A stretch of DNA of 64,000 nt from Saccharum officinarum (Eukaryota; Streptophyta; Magnoliopsida; Poales; Poaceae): positions 20,687,553-20,751,552 of the forward strand of contig CM036199.1 in NCBI GenBank assembly GCA_020631735.1. Reading direction: 5' to 3'. Below are positions 1 through 21,520 of this stretch, piece by piece. The stretch's first letter is position 1; every line of letters starts with the position of its first letter. The position numbers and the translations under genes were made by a program. A model generated the notes under the pieces. That model was not told the origin of the DNA and searched no databases. It saw only the letters and a list, made by a program, of their open reading frames with translations.

Positions 1-10829
<10,829 letters not shown>

Positions 10830-11179
10830 ACTCGTGATACATACATGTGGACTAAGCTGGAACTCTGTACATATATATAGCTGTGGGCATAGCGTAGGGC
10901 ATAGCGTAGCGTAGGGCAACTGTGGCGGCTGTCATTTTCCAGGCGAACATCTAACTAGTGTCATTCCATCTTCCATGAGGCAGACTCCGGGCCAACAACG
11001 CCCTCTTCGGCTGCATCGGCAGATGCGCAGAGTAAAATTATGGCAAACATGACACTGTAATTCTACAAGTCAAGGGCTGGCAACACCTGGCAGTAGTACT
11101 TACATGATTGTGCTAAATATCTCTGCAGGCTAATGAAGCATGTGAAGAATCGTTGTTTTTCCTGATGTTGAGCTACAAG
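10830..11179 (+). other. NRPC1 3' UTR and downstream flank
   Basis: Follows the NRPC1 stop codon (TGA at 10827-10829). It starts with a short direct repeat, 'gggcatagcgtag', at about 10886-10915. No canonical AATAAA is obvious, which is common in plants. The transcript end cannot be placed from sequence alone. Confidence 0.5.
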
Positions 11180-11395
11180 TAGACTCCATATCTCGAAATA
11201 GAAGTCATTTTTAAGTTTGATTAAATATATATGTATAAATATTGTAATAAATTATGAAATTAACAGTGGAATATATTTTCATACAAAATATGTTTAGAGG
11301 TATAAATTTTGATACTGGTTTTTTATAAATCTAATCCAATTCAAAAGAGTTTGACTCTAAAAATAACGAAATGTGCTTTATTTTTTATGAAGGGA
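11180..11395. mobile_element. Decayed Stowaway-type MITE downstream of NRPC1
   Basis: The left arm 'tctcgaaatagaagtcattttt' and right arm 'aaaataacgaaatgtgctttatt' resemble the two ends of Stowaway elements, with AT-rich inverted arms (agtttgatt / gagtttgact). The terminal CTCCCTCCGT is degraded to 'gactccat' and 'gaagggat'. Boundaries are approximate. Confidence 0.5.
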
Positions 11396-13359
11396 TCCTT
11401 TTCGGTGGTTGGCGTTTACGGTTAACCTGTGTGTCAGTTTTCTGTTTATATACAGATGTTCCCACGCTTATATGCTCGTGCTTGGATTGTGTTGGCAACC
11501 ACACCAATCGTGCATCTAGAAGGGGGGTGGCTTTTGTTGTACTCCCTCCAGTCCACCACCAGCAGCCGTGTGATGAGAAAAGAAAAGAGACAAGGCTGCG
11601 TCCTCACCTACCACTCCCCTCGCTGCCCCCCTCGTCAAGATCCTCCATTCGTCCTATCGACCGCGACCGCTGACTTCGTCCTCCCTTGCTTGGTTGACAA
11701 GGGACCGCGGGTCCGCGACCGTGCGTGCTTGAAACTGGAGCGAAGCAACAAAGCAACGCATATGAAGCTGCGGACGCTCAGATCAGACGCTCCTCCCATA
11801 TCACCCTGTCGTTTGCCGAAAGCTCTCCGCATCCGGTTCACGTCAAACGGGGGAGGAAGGAAATCAGAAGTCGTTGGGTGCATGTGGCTTGTTTTTTGTT
11901 TGTTTGTTTGTTCAGAAGAGACGTCGTCGGCAGGCAGGGGGTCTCGAGAGCGATCAAATCGGGAACGATCCTGACATGATCCGGGAAAAATGGGGAGAAA
12001 ATGAGGGAAATTATGCGCATTTTGAGCGTCTTTTCCTACGGCCGCTGTCAGCCGTTGAGTTTTTGGACTCGATCGGGCTGGCGAACTCTGTGACGTAACC
12101 TGTTCGCTGGACTGATGTTGTTTTTATTGTGAGAGAAAAACATTGTATCATGGCTGATAAATCGGACTGGTAAGTTCAAGCTAACATGGTGTTTGTATAA
12201 GCTGGAAAAGCTTGGGTATCTAAAGACGTTTTCGTAGAACGGCACGTACTAGGTTGAACGTACTGCAAGTGTATGTCTTGTTCGTTTGACTCGGTGGTTT
12301 TGCTTGTGCGTCGAAGCAGAATACGCTCAATTTTTTGACCAAATAAACGTTTGAAGAGGGATTGTGGCTGTGGATCGGGTGGATTCCTCTTTTCTAGGAG
12401 TACAGGTGAAACGTGAAGAGCGTAGCACATTATTTTTTCAATTACCCACGGGTGGAAGACAGAACAACAAAATCAATACGCGTCCGCAGTCCGCTACAGA
12501 CGAGCTGGAACGCTACAGCTGGTGCACGTACTCGATGGCACTGATCTTACCTTTTTTTTGTGTGTGTGTGTCAGTGTGTGGATCACTGATCTTACTTGTT
12601 AATCTTGGTCCTCGTGCGTGCGCATCGCGTACGGGCGTACGCGCGTGATTGCTGGCTTTGTTTACGTTTGCACGCGCGGCGCCCTGCTGTGTTCTTTGGT
12701 CCACGGATGGATGGTAGGAGTATATAGAAAAAATGAACATGAAGATGCAGGTGACCAGATCCGGATGCAGAGGCCGGTTCTAGCTTATAAGTACTACCTA
12801 GCTCATGGCACAACCTGTCTTTATTCTCTTGGTTGCTTCGGTGGCTAAACTAATATAAACCTGTAATAAACTACTCTCGGTCGTGCGCTCTAATCAAATT
12901 CCTTTTCAGACAACTACAGCTTTTTGTAATGTACTATATATATAGACAAATATATAAATAAAAGGATAATTTTTTTAAGCAAAGCTAGTAGTAGCTTGTT
13001 GACGATGGGCAGTAGCAGTTGGTAAGCATGTAGGTGTTATTTTGGCATTCGACGAGCTCTTGATCGGTCGCTTCTTAATTACGCATTCAGAAGCCAAAAG
13101 TTCTCTGACGTCCGCATTATTTAAACTAGACAAGGATGCTGCATGTTGGGAGGATGGACGTGTTGAGAACGGCAGTGCAAAGTCAACAAAACGAGAGCGC
13201 TCAGGATCAGAGATCGTCGTTGCAGGAGGAGGATAGTCTCACGCTTGGCGGGCACCTAACGGCTACGGCTCCCCTACGTGTTCTTTTTCAACGTGTCGCG
13301 CGGACCTTCACTCGACATATTCTAATAGTCACGTCTTTTTCCCGTGGGCCATTCGTCAC
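11396..13359. other. Intergenic DNA without a supported gene
   Basis: Short open frames occur on both strands, but none has a recognisable domain, a splice-consistent partner or a plausible start context. A (TG)n run sits at about 12560-12575, and 12640-12680 is G+C-rich. I see nothing else to name. Confidence 0.5.
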
Positions 13360-13364
13360 AAGCC

Positions 13365-13625
13365 GTCTGGATCCCGAGCAGCTAAATTTAGCCGGATAAA
13401 ATTCAGTTGGTGGATCTAAACATACCCTTTAGCGAGCTAAAATTTCAGAGCTAAACTTTAGCTAGCTAAAAGTTCTTCCAGCTAAACTTTAGCTGGGGTG
13501 TTTGAATCCTCCAGCTAATAGATTCAGCTAAACTTTAGCTGAGTTGAAATAGCTAAACTCAGCTAGCTGGGCCATTTAGATCCCTAGCAGCTAAATTTAG
13601 CCAGCTAAAGTTTAGTCGGTTGATT
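13365..13625. repeat. Palindrome-rich repeat, probable decayed DNA transposon
   Basis: The motif 'agctaaa(c/g)tttagct' and its variants occur about ten times, mixing direct and inverted copies. Two longer direct copies, 'ggatcc(c)gagcagctaaatttagcc' near 13368 and 'agatccctagcagctaaatttagcc' near 13584, bracket the block. Dense short palindromes of this kind are typical of subterminal regions of hAT or Tourist-type elements. I cannot define terminal repeats or a target duplication, so the class is open. Confidence 0.5.
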
Positions 13626-15300
13626 CAAGCAGCTTTTAGAAAAAACTAATTGCTAAACATTTATGGTGTGATCAACGCTAATGCATATTCTTCTGAGACG
13701 CAACGCAAGTAACACTGTGTTGAGCGAAACCTGATAGTGACTAGGGAGTATCCCACGCGTTGCCGCGGGTCGGCAGCAATTAGTTCGGCGAATTTATCCT
13801 TGGCTGCTTGTACCATGCATATTTTTTTTCTAATATCGTGAAAAATACATTGATTCCCGTAAAAAAATGGAGAACACGTTGACGAATTCTTTTTTTAGAC
13901 ATCTGTTATGAGTACATGGAGAATAAAAGGCAGGAGACTAAAGGTTTTGCACTATGGAGATTATGTGGAAAAACTTTCTTTCATAATGACACAGGATGGA
14001 TATGACAATGCAAAGTACCAACTCGTGTCATATCTGTTTGTTTCAATTGGCATGTCATACATATCTTTTGGAAGCAAGAACAGGAAACAGACCATTAAAT
14101 AAAAGAGTAAGAGGGCGTTTATGCAGCTGCCTAATAATAAATTAAATACACAGTGATGAGTTCAAAATATTGCCAAATCGACCAAGCAAGTGTCAAATCT
14201 CACCAATCAGGGAGTCGTAGAATCCGTCGTGGTCACCGTGCGGGCATGAGCAGTGAGACGTAGGGCATGTCACGGCGGCATAGGCGAGGGCAGGCAGCCG
14301 TAGGGCACGGCGAGGAGGCGGCACGGATCACGCCGGCCAACCAAGGACGCAGGTGAGGAGCGCTAGCAGCCCTAAGGCCGGCACGCGCGGCAGCGGCGCT
14401 GGGGAGGGCCGGAGCTATAGCAGCTGCGCTAGAAGGTGGAGGCGGGGAGCAGATGGCCGCCCCGCGTGGTTGTGGGGCGGCGTCGTGGAGGACAGTCTGG
14501 GCAGCTGAGGGGACTGGTGCGCTGCAGGTTTGGATGGCAGGCGAATGCGACGCGGGTTTGGGGTGGGGAGGCGCGATGAATGTAGAAGCTTTTCGGTGGG
14601 GGCGGCGTGGGTCTGGGGAGGGGAGGCGCGAGGCTTGTAGAAGCTTCGGGTTTTTTTTTTGACGTGGCCCCGTGCGGTGCTGAGCTTTGGGTATGTACGA
14701 CGTCGTTGTTAGGATGGAGGGAGGCGGCAGGAATAAGGGGTGACGTGGAGGCATGTTTTGTTAGATTTGGTATACAGGAATAAAGGTAAAAAATGGTAGA
14801 TAATGGTAGATGGTAGATACCACTGTCCTGTATACGACGCAGAAGATGATGCACGGTTGGCTACTGCATCCTCTCCTCGGGCAGGAGGCCTGGTCGCCGG
14901 CAGTACCGGCCGAACGCCACGAAGCGAACCAACAGCAAGTTGACCCGAGCAACCGTGTCCTCCGGCACGCCACATTTCGGAGCAGACAAACAACGGGGAA
15001 GAAGGCAGAAGAAAGAAGGCGACGAAAAAAAAAAGAAAAGGGGCAGCCGCGCCGCCGCACCGCGCCCGCGCACATCTGAAAGCGACGCTCGGGATTCACA
15101 CCCACACTCCCCCGCGCGCGGCGCGGCATATTCCACCAGACCACCACCTTCCCGGGGCAATCCGGTAATTGTAATAATTGCAAGATGCACGAAGGAAAAG
15201 AAGAAGAAAAAAACCGACACTTGTTAGAGACTTAGAGTGAAATCAGCAGCCATGGCAGCAGAAGCGGCGGAAACTTCCACCCCACCTTCCCCTCCTGCCC
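13626..15300. other. Intergenic DNA upstream of the methyltransferase gene
   Basis: Mixed sequence. 14240-14660 is strongly G+C-rich and has long open frames on both strands, but their translations are low-complexity Pro/Ala/Arg with no domain. 14995-15060 is purine-rich. I see no supported gene. Confidence 0.5.
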
Positions 15301-15308
15301 TCTATGCG

Positions 15309-15316
15309 TATATATA
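15309..15316 (+). promoter_or_regulatory. TATA box of the methyltransferase gene
   Basis: TATATATA lies in a 'gcgtatatatactcgcccc' context, followed 25-35 bp later by 'ctccagtctagacgg', which fits a plant core promoter and start site. The leader that follows is G+C-rich and contains a (GACGA)n run at about 15404-15422. It agrees with the non-coding first exon inferred to end at 15551. Confidence 0.6.
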
Positions 15317-15339
15317 CTCGCCCCGGCTCCCACCTCGCT

Positions 15340-17080
15340 CCAGTCTAGACGGCGGTTTGACTTTCTGACCGGGGAATCGGAGCTGCGTTTGATTTGATTT
15401 GAGGAGACGAGACGAGACGAGACGGGAGGGATCTTCGCTGGGGAATTCGGAGGAGCGTTGCCCGATTCGTCGCGGTTCTTGGAGAAGGGAGGGAGGAAAG
15501 GTGTGGGAAGAGGCCAAGAGGGAGGGCGCACCTCGGGCTCCGATCGAAGAGGTAATCTCTCCGTTCGTGTCAGCGCAGGCTCCTGACTTTTGGAGGCTCG
15601 ATTTCGGGGATTTCGTGGGGGGTTCAGACGGAACGGCGCAGGGTACGGTGAAATCTGGTGTTCCGTCAGGGTACGGTTGAGTTTTTGAGGGGAAAAATGA
15701 GGTTTTTTTCTTGGAGGTTTCCGAGCGCTACTTCGGGCGTTTGGCTTGATTCGTACTCGTGTGATTTGTTTGTTTGGTTGCTTGCTTTTATAGTGTGATC
15801 TGAATGATATTGACTGTTTATGTGAGAAGATAGCGGCGTTTTAAGATTTAATTAGGTTTCACTGTGGATTTGGATTTTCTGTCCCCTCTTTTGGTTTGTG
15901 TTTCGTTTGTTAACGTGGCTTCAGACTGTCGTAGTTTACAAAATTTGGCTTTGATGTGCAGAAGCAGCGAGCATTGTTCGAGTAGCAGTACTCCAGTTCT
16001 TTCATTCACGGTTTATCATCAGAATTGTGCCGGTTATTGGCTGGTGACCTAAATTACAGCTAGATTTTGTTCAGTTTGTGGGAGAAGTTGCACGAAATGG
16101 TCTGTAGATGCTGTGTTGATTTTGTGACTTGGAGTCTCTAGAAGATGGCAGATTTGCGCAGAAAGATGTAGGAGTAGTAATATTTTTGAACTTCCCCAAA
16201 TATGGATGATGGTTAGATTAGATTTATGTGGGAAAGATGATAGGCGGCTTTTTAGTCGGGTACTTTTGCAGCGCCACTATTGCAGATTCAGAGGTTGGGT
16301 AGGTACAAGATCGATATTCAATGACATCGTTAGCTTCCCAGTATGTTTTAAATTTTGAGGTACTCATGAAAGGTACCCGATTTTGTTGCCCAATAGGGAG
16401 GTTCCATTCTGTTGGTGTGCCCATTCTGAGTACCAGTGTTTTTGTTGGTCCTAGAGAATAGCACAGGACATATAGCTTCCCCTTATCTGGTGCTATAGTT
16501 GTTATGTCTATCAGGCATTTTTGGAAATAGTATAATTTTAATTTTTTGCATTTGCGTTACTTTGGCTTTAACGGTGGGATTGTAGAATTCGCTAGCCGTT
16601 ACTTTGGCTTTAACGGTGGGATTGTAGAATTCGTTAGCCATTACTTTGGCTTTAACGGTGGGATTGTAGAATTGGCTTTTAACACTGGGATTGTAAAATT
16701 CGTTAGCAGTCACTATGTATCAGACAGTGAATGTACATTAATATGGTAAATTGTTCGTCGATGTTCAGCTACTTCTGATGCTTGGTTACTCCTTGTAAAT
16801 TATCTTGTATAGCTTTTATTGTTACTGAAACTACTTTTGTTTAACTTCAGGACAGTTACTGTAGCAAGCAATGTAGATAGCAATTTCTCCAGATTTAGCT
16901 GGAGATTAATGATCAGGGAGTGGAAGCTTACTTAGAAGTATCTTTCATGTTGAAGAGTTGTGATTCTTCATGTGATTTTTTTGTAGTGTATTTATTATTC
17001 AGTTTTTTGTTTAAAGGCAAAACTTGATATTGTTTTCCCCCTTTCAGCTTTGTTAACATCAGAGATTAAAAGGTAGCGCT
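15340..17080 (+). other. 5' UTR exon and long leader intron of the methyltransferase gene
   Basis: A G+C-rich untranslated exon probably runs from about 15340 to 15551 and ends at donor 'gaagag|gtaatctc'. The leader intron would be 15552-17047, ending at 'cccctttcag', with 33 nt of leader before the ATG. The intron is T-rich with a composition typical of plant first introns, which often raise expression (family knowledge). It carries the minisatellite at 16556-16720. The start and exon limits are inferred from splice signals only. Confidence 0.6.
16556..16720 (+). repeat. 42-bp minisatellite in the leader intron
   Basis: Three consecutive units of 42 bp start at 16556, 16598 and 16640, each beginning 'gttactttggctttaacggt' or close to it and running through 'gggattgtagaattcg(c/t)tagcc'. 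A shorter decayed fourth unit ends near 16712. Because the unit is divisible by three it creates repeating open frames on both strands; these are by-products, not proteins. Confidence 0.9.
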
Positions 17081-19570
17081 ATGAAGGCACCATCACTACT
17101 GGTTCAGTGTTTCCCTGGCTTGCTTCCCAGCAAGTCCACTAGCTGTGTGCCAATTATATCTGAGAAGGATCTGCAGCTACCATCACCAGCTGTTGAAATA
17201 ATCCCCTCAAAGGTACACCGGTCCCCCGCCCCAACCCCCCCCCCACCACCACACACACACACACACACTTGTATATTGGAATCTGAATGGAGATAATTTT
17301 TCTTCTTTCTTGCAAAAAATTGTGTGTTAAACTTTTTTTCTTAAAACTGTTTTCATGCTTTAAACTTTTTGCAGAGTGCTCATCCATACAAATATGCTGG
17401 AGAGAAGGTTGATGTGCAAGGTCTTGATATTTTCAAGGTTAGCAGTGAATACAACTTGCTCTGTTTCTTACTTTCTTTAGAATTTGGGTTGGGAATACAT
17501 TTTGTTTGATTCTGCTAGCCATTACTCAAAGGTCTCATGCTATTAATTCTAATACTCAATTCTTCAATTCTTACATATGTTTTTGTTCTTCAGGGTAAAG
17601 TCAGTGTAGCAGATATGATAGCCTTCTCACCTTCTGAAGTAGCATCATCAAAATATGATGGTAACCTTCTATCAAATAAGCATGCAACACTTATGTCCGT
17701 CAATGCTTTCTTTTTGTCAGAAAGATTTATCATTGTAATCTAACTATGGAACATACTCTTTTCCCTCTTTTCCTCAGGAACTCTGAAATACTGGGAGAGT
17801 TCCATTACTCTTGTCAACATTCTTAAAAATGAGATCCGTGATGGGCAGTTGAGCTTCAGGGGCAAGCGGGTTCTAGAGGTAATTCCTGCAATAAAACTTA
17901 TGTATCTAGCTTGTTATTTCATCTAATTGGTTCTTACTACTGACCTGATTGATGTATATTCCTGTTTTTGCTTTCCATAAGAACACACTGTATGCTCCGG
18001 CAGGAGAATCTGGATGCATGCATAATTATAGCTAGTGTTAGACAGTTTGAGCTTGACATTTATCTACTAAATGGAATTTCGAAGTTAGCGATAACTAACG
18101 TACAGTAGTCATATACCCCCTATGGTCATAAAAACATGTTGTTTAGGACAAGATTTAGTCAAACTTTAAAACTACAAATATATATACTTTTAAATTATTT
18201 AGTTTGAAAACATGCAAGTATATGTATATATGTATAACTGTATTGAAAGAATACTCGCAAACTCTTATAAATGTGAAGGATTTTTGGGAATATATTCAAA
18301 AGAAATTAGTGGTCATTGGTCAAAGATATGCATCGAAGACCATGCAAAGTCAAATGCGACTAGTGTATTTTTTGACCAGAGGGAGTAGTTTCTTATACTT
18401 TGTCTATATTTAGCCTTAGATTTTCAGCATGGGCATTTTTTAAGTTCTATATGGACACTTAATGATTTTATTATTATTATTGTTATTGATGCAGCTTGGA
18501 TGTGGATCTGGCCTCTCCGGGATTTTTGCCTGCTTGAAGGTGTATTCATCTTTCCACTACTCATGAATCATGATAATGTCGAATAAGTAAAGGGAATATG
18601 CTTATTTCAATTAGATTTACATCTCTCTTCATGGTGGGAACTGAAAGAATTTTTTCTTGCATGGAGAGCAATGATCTGACTTGCTTAAATGCTACTTGCA
18701 GGGTGCATCCACAGTTCACTTTCAGGACATAAATGCAGAAACCATACGGTGCAGAACAATACCCAATGTTCTTGCAAATCTTGAGCAGGCTCGGGACAGA
18801 CAGAACAGACCATCAGAGAGCCCTGTTACACCATCTAGGCAGCTCTTGGCTCCAAATGTACATTTCTATGCTGGAGAGTGGGATGAACTCCCAACAATTC
18901 TCTCAGTTGTGCAGCCACCCGCGCCACCAACAAACCTCAGCTTCTCTGAGGATGATTTTATGGATGGCTGCAGTAGTCATGATGGAAGCAGTATAGTTGG
19001 TCATGACTACTGCCCCAGAAGATCTAGGAAGCTTTCTGGTAGCCGTGCATGGGAGAGGGCTAATGAGACCGACCAAGCAGATGGCGGCTACGATGTAATT
19101 TTGATTTCTGATGTCCCCTACGCAGTTAACTCTCTGAAGAAGCTCTATGCGCTTATTTCAAAGGTCAGTTCCTCAGGTTTTGCCATATCTGCATTTTTTG
19201 TACATATTTCTCTGAGTGTAGCTGAAATAGCAATAGAGCACAACATTTGAAGTTAATTAGGTTCTTCCATTGATTAGAACCATAGCTAGTGTTTTTTCCC
19301 TTAGACGCTGATATGAAGCATTGTCAGTAATGGTGTTTCTCTGTAACCTCTGAGATGTTGACTTTGGGTCTGTTGTCTAACTGTACCTAACTCTTGCAGT
19401 GCCTGCGTCCTCCTTATGGAGTCCTGTACGTGGCTTCCAAGAAGAACTTGGTTGGTTCCAATGGTGGCGCCAGGCAGCTTCGAGCTCTGATGGAAGAGGA
19501 AGGTGTCCTTGGTGGCCACTTCTTGACTGAGGTTTGTGACAGTGAGATATGGAAGTTCTTTTTCAAGTGA
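17081..19570 (+). CDS. Histidine protein methyltransferase 1 homologue (METTL18/HPM1 family)
   Basis: A class I S-adenosylmethionine-dependent methyltransferase. Family knowledge: yeast Hpm1 and human METTL18 methylate one histidine of ribosomal protein L3 (uL3). Coding exons: 17081-17212, 17375-17437, 17594-17660, 17778-17878, 18495-18539, 18702-19163, 19400-19570; phases agree and give 346 residues (human 372). The SAM motif I, LGCGSGLSG, opens exon 5 of the CDS at about residue 122 and follows GKRVLE. The acidic post-I motif is HFQDINAET (about residue 142). The motif before the active site is YDVILISDVPYAV (about residue 267), where animal proteins have a SETIY-like sequence. Upstream KYWESS matches the family's 'K(V/Y)WE' entry motif. 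The segment between the core strands (about residues 160-262) is long and Ser/Pro/Asp-rich. The start is the first ATG after the last leader acceptor. Family membership is firm; the uL3 target is inferred. Confidence 0.9.
17251..17268. repeat. (AC)n microsatellite
   Basis: Nine AC units follow a C-rich tract within coding intron 1 of the methyltransferase gene. It is a possible length polymorphism with no other meaning seen. Confidence 0.9.
18114..18387. mobile_element. Stowaway-like MITE in methyltransferase intron
   Basis: TA-bounded. The left end is CCCCCTATGGTCATAAAAAC and the right end is TTTTTTGACCAGAGGGAG. It lies in the intron before the exon with the SAM-binding motif. It is the sister of the element at 9669-9916 in opposite orientation. 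It creates a spurious 69-codon frame at 18204-18413. Confidence 0.75.
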
Positions 19571-20360
19571 GCAAATCCAGGAAGTGGGCAGACAAGGAAA
19601 TGAGTCCTGACGTTGAAACCCAGTTTTTTGGTTTCTATCTGCAGCGATGTACATACCGCGAGGCATAGTTCCATTAATTCTTTGGTAGTAGGTTGGAACT
19701 TCAAGAAATATATGTAGTTGAGCTTGCACAAGTGTTGGAATCTTTTACCATTTTGTAGATCTGATATGTGCTAATGTCGTTCTGTTAAGTACAGAAAGCA
19801 AATTGCAGTAACCTTTTATATATCGAATATATGGTGATGGCAATTCAGCCGGTGCATGGTGTATGTCAGAACTCACACGAACTTTACGTGCCCATACGCA
19901 TATTTCTAGACGTTGTACACTGTGTTGGAGTGGCTATTTGTGGCTCTATTGAAAATGCAGATTCGATTAAGTCGGTAGAATGGCAAGGAATTTTTCAAAA
20001 AAAAAAAAAATGGACGCTGTCGTACTATCATGAAACTTATTCCAAACAAATTTCCGATCCAAATCCTAAGAAAACTTGTGCAAAATCCAGCAAAAATTGA
20101 TGCGGTCTACCTCCAAGGCTCCAATATACAGTGAAAACGATAAAATCTGCAGACTAACATTCAACTATGGAGTCATGGAGATTTACAAATTTAACATAAT
20201 ACTACCAGCACATAGCTAGAATTACAAGCTCAACTTTTTCATTCCGTTGAGCTATTGAATTATCTCTTTTAGAAAGTGGGCTTAGCTCATCTGCTTAGGT
20301 AGGATGTATGATCATTCATCTCACTACTTAGGTCCAAAAAGTGAGACGTGTAATTATATT
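19571..20360 (+). other. Methyltransferase 3' UTR and downstream spacer
   Basis: The 3' UTR begins after TGA at 19568-19570 and probably ends near 19750-19830. The remaining spacer has a 13-A run at about 20000 and no gene that I can support. Confidence 0.5.
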
Positions 20361-20729
20361 GGCATCTCCAACAATATTCCAACAATTTATTTCAAATATG
20401 TAGGTATTAGGATAGCCCGGTACTTTTTTATATTGAGCGAGTTGCTGTAGCAATAGTCAATATATCTCCTCAATACTTATATGAAAGGTGTGAGCCACAA
20501 ACGTGTAGAAAAAAAAGGCTGAAAAGTTATGGAGTGAGGCTTGTGCTATTGTGGGAACGTAACTCCTCTTTTTTCTTTTTAGAGATGGAAGAAATATTGG
20601 TGGTCGTAAAAAAGAAGATATATTGAAGAACTATTAGAGTAAGAAAGAAAAAACATGGTTAATCCAAAATATAATATTTTTTAACGAGAGAATGAGGTAT
20701 TGGAGGACCACTGGTCAGTGGAGATGCTC
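20361..20729. mobile_element. Probable MITE with GCATCTCCA termini
   Basis: The left end GGCATCTCCAAC and the right end GTGGAGATGCTC are inverted copies of a terminus often met in grass miniature elements. The interior is A+T-rich and non-coding. The target duplication is not clear, so superfamily (Mutator-like or hAT) and exact ends are uncertain. Confidence 0.5.
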
Positions 20730-21109
20730 TTGAGACGAAGGCAATACCAAGGATATCAATACCATTTTGGTACCCGCCGATATATCTCGCGTAGGTGGCT
20801 GTACTGCTATGAAAAACATCATCATCCTGTACTGGTCACAATATTAAAACCCAACAAGGGCGACCCGCTCCTCGGGCAGGGGCCTGCCCACGTCGCCCGG
20901 AATCCTCCCCGCCGTCCGATGTCGCGTTCAACGGCCCAGATCGTTCGAAGCCGATTCTCGTCTGCAAGCGCTTCTCCTGATTCTGATTAGCTTCTCTCCC
21001 TTCTTCTCAGCTTCTTCGGCTTCTCTTCTGAATCTACCCAGGCAAATATATACAGAAGATTCAGCTTCTCATTCTACCTTCTTTCCCATCTCTTTCTTCG
21101 TTCTCTTCT

Positions 21110-21520
21110 CCTCCTACTCCCGACGCTACGGGCGACGGAGCCGGGGGCGACCGGAGTGGCGGCGGCGGCGCGCGCCCTCCTCCTCCTCCGCCCTCCCTCC
21201 CTCCCCTTCCTCTCCCTCCCTCTCATTCCCTCCCGAGGTGGCGGCAGGCGCGGCGAGGCGACGGCGCCCCAGGTGGGCGGCGCTCCGGCGAGGGTGGGCC
21301 ACCCAGCGGGTGGCGCTCCGGCCAAAGTGGCCTTGGCGGCCCCCTCCCTCTCCCCGTCGTCTCCACGGACTTGCCTCCTCCCCAACGGGAGCTTCTGCTC
21401 CTCTGCTTGATGAAACCCTAGGTGACTGTGCAGCGGCGCCTGCCCTCTTCATCGCTGGCGGCGGTGGCGGGATCTCACGATTTGCCTCACCTCAACATCT
21501 CAGCACATGTGAAGGTAAAA
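21110..21520 (+). pseudogene. G+C-rich gene-like fragment inside the candidate Helitron
   Basis: C-rich pyrimidine leader, a run of GCG codons, then 'gatgaaaccctaggtgactg' and an exon-to-intron-like change of composition near 21515 (gtgaaggtaaaaaag). It resembles a plant promoter plus first exon. Open frames occur in several phases but I recognise no protein. It may be a captured gene piece or a part shared by a repeat family. Confidence 0.3.

Noticed and set aside
11429..11974. 181-codon plus-strand frame in the intergenic spacer
   Set aside because: No domain, biased composition and overlapping frames on both strands; not supported as a gene.
14233..14754. 173-codon minus-strand frame upstream of the methyltransferase gene
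   Set aside because: Pro/Ala/Ser low complexity in a G+C-rich stretch that is open in several frames; no domain or splice partner.
16483..16749. Repeating-peptide frames (YFGFNGGIVEF and its reverse)
   Set aside because: Produced by the 42-bp intronic minisatellite, whose period is a multiple of three.
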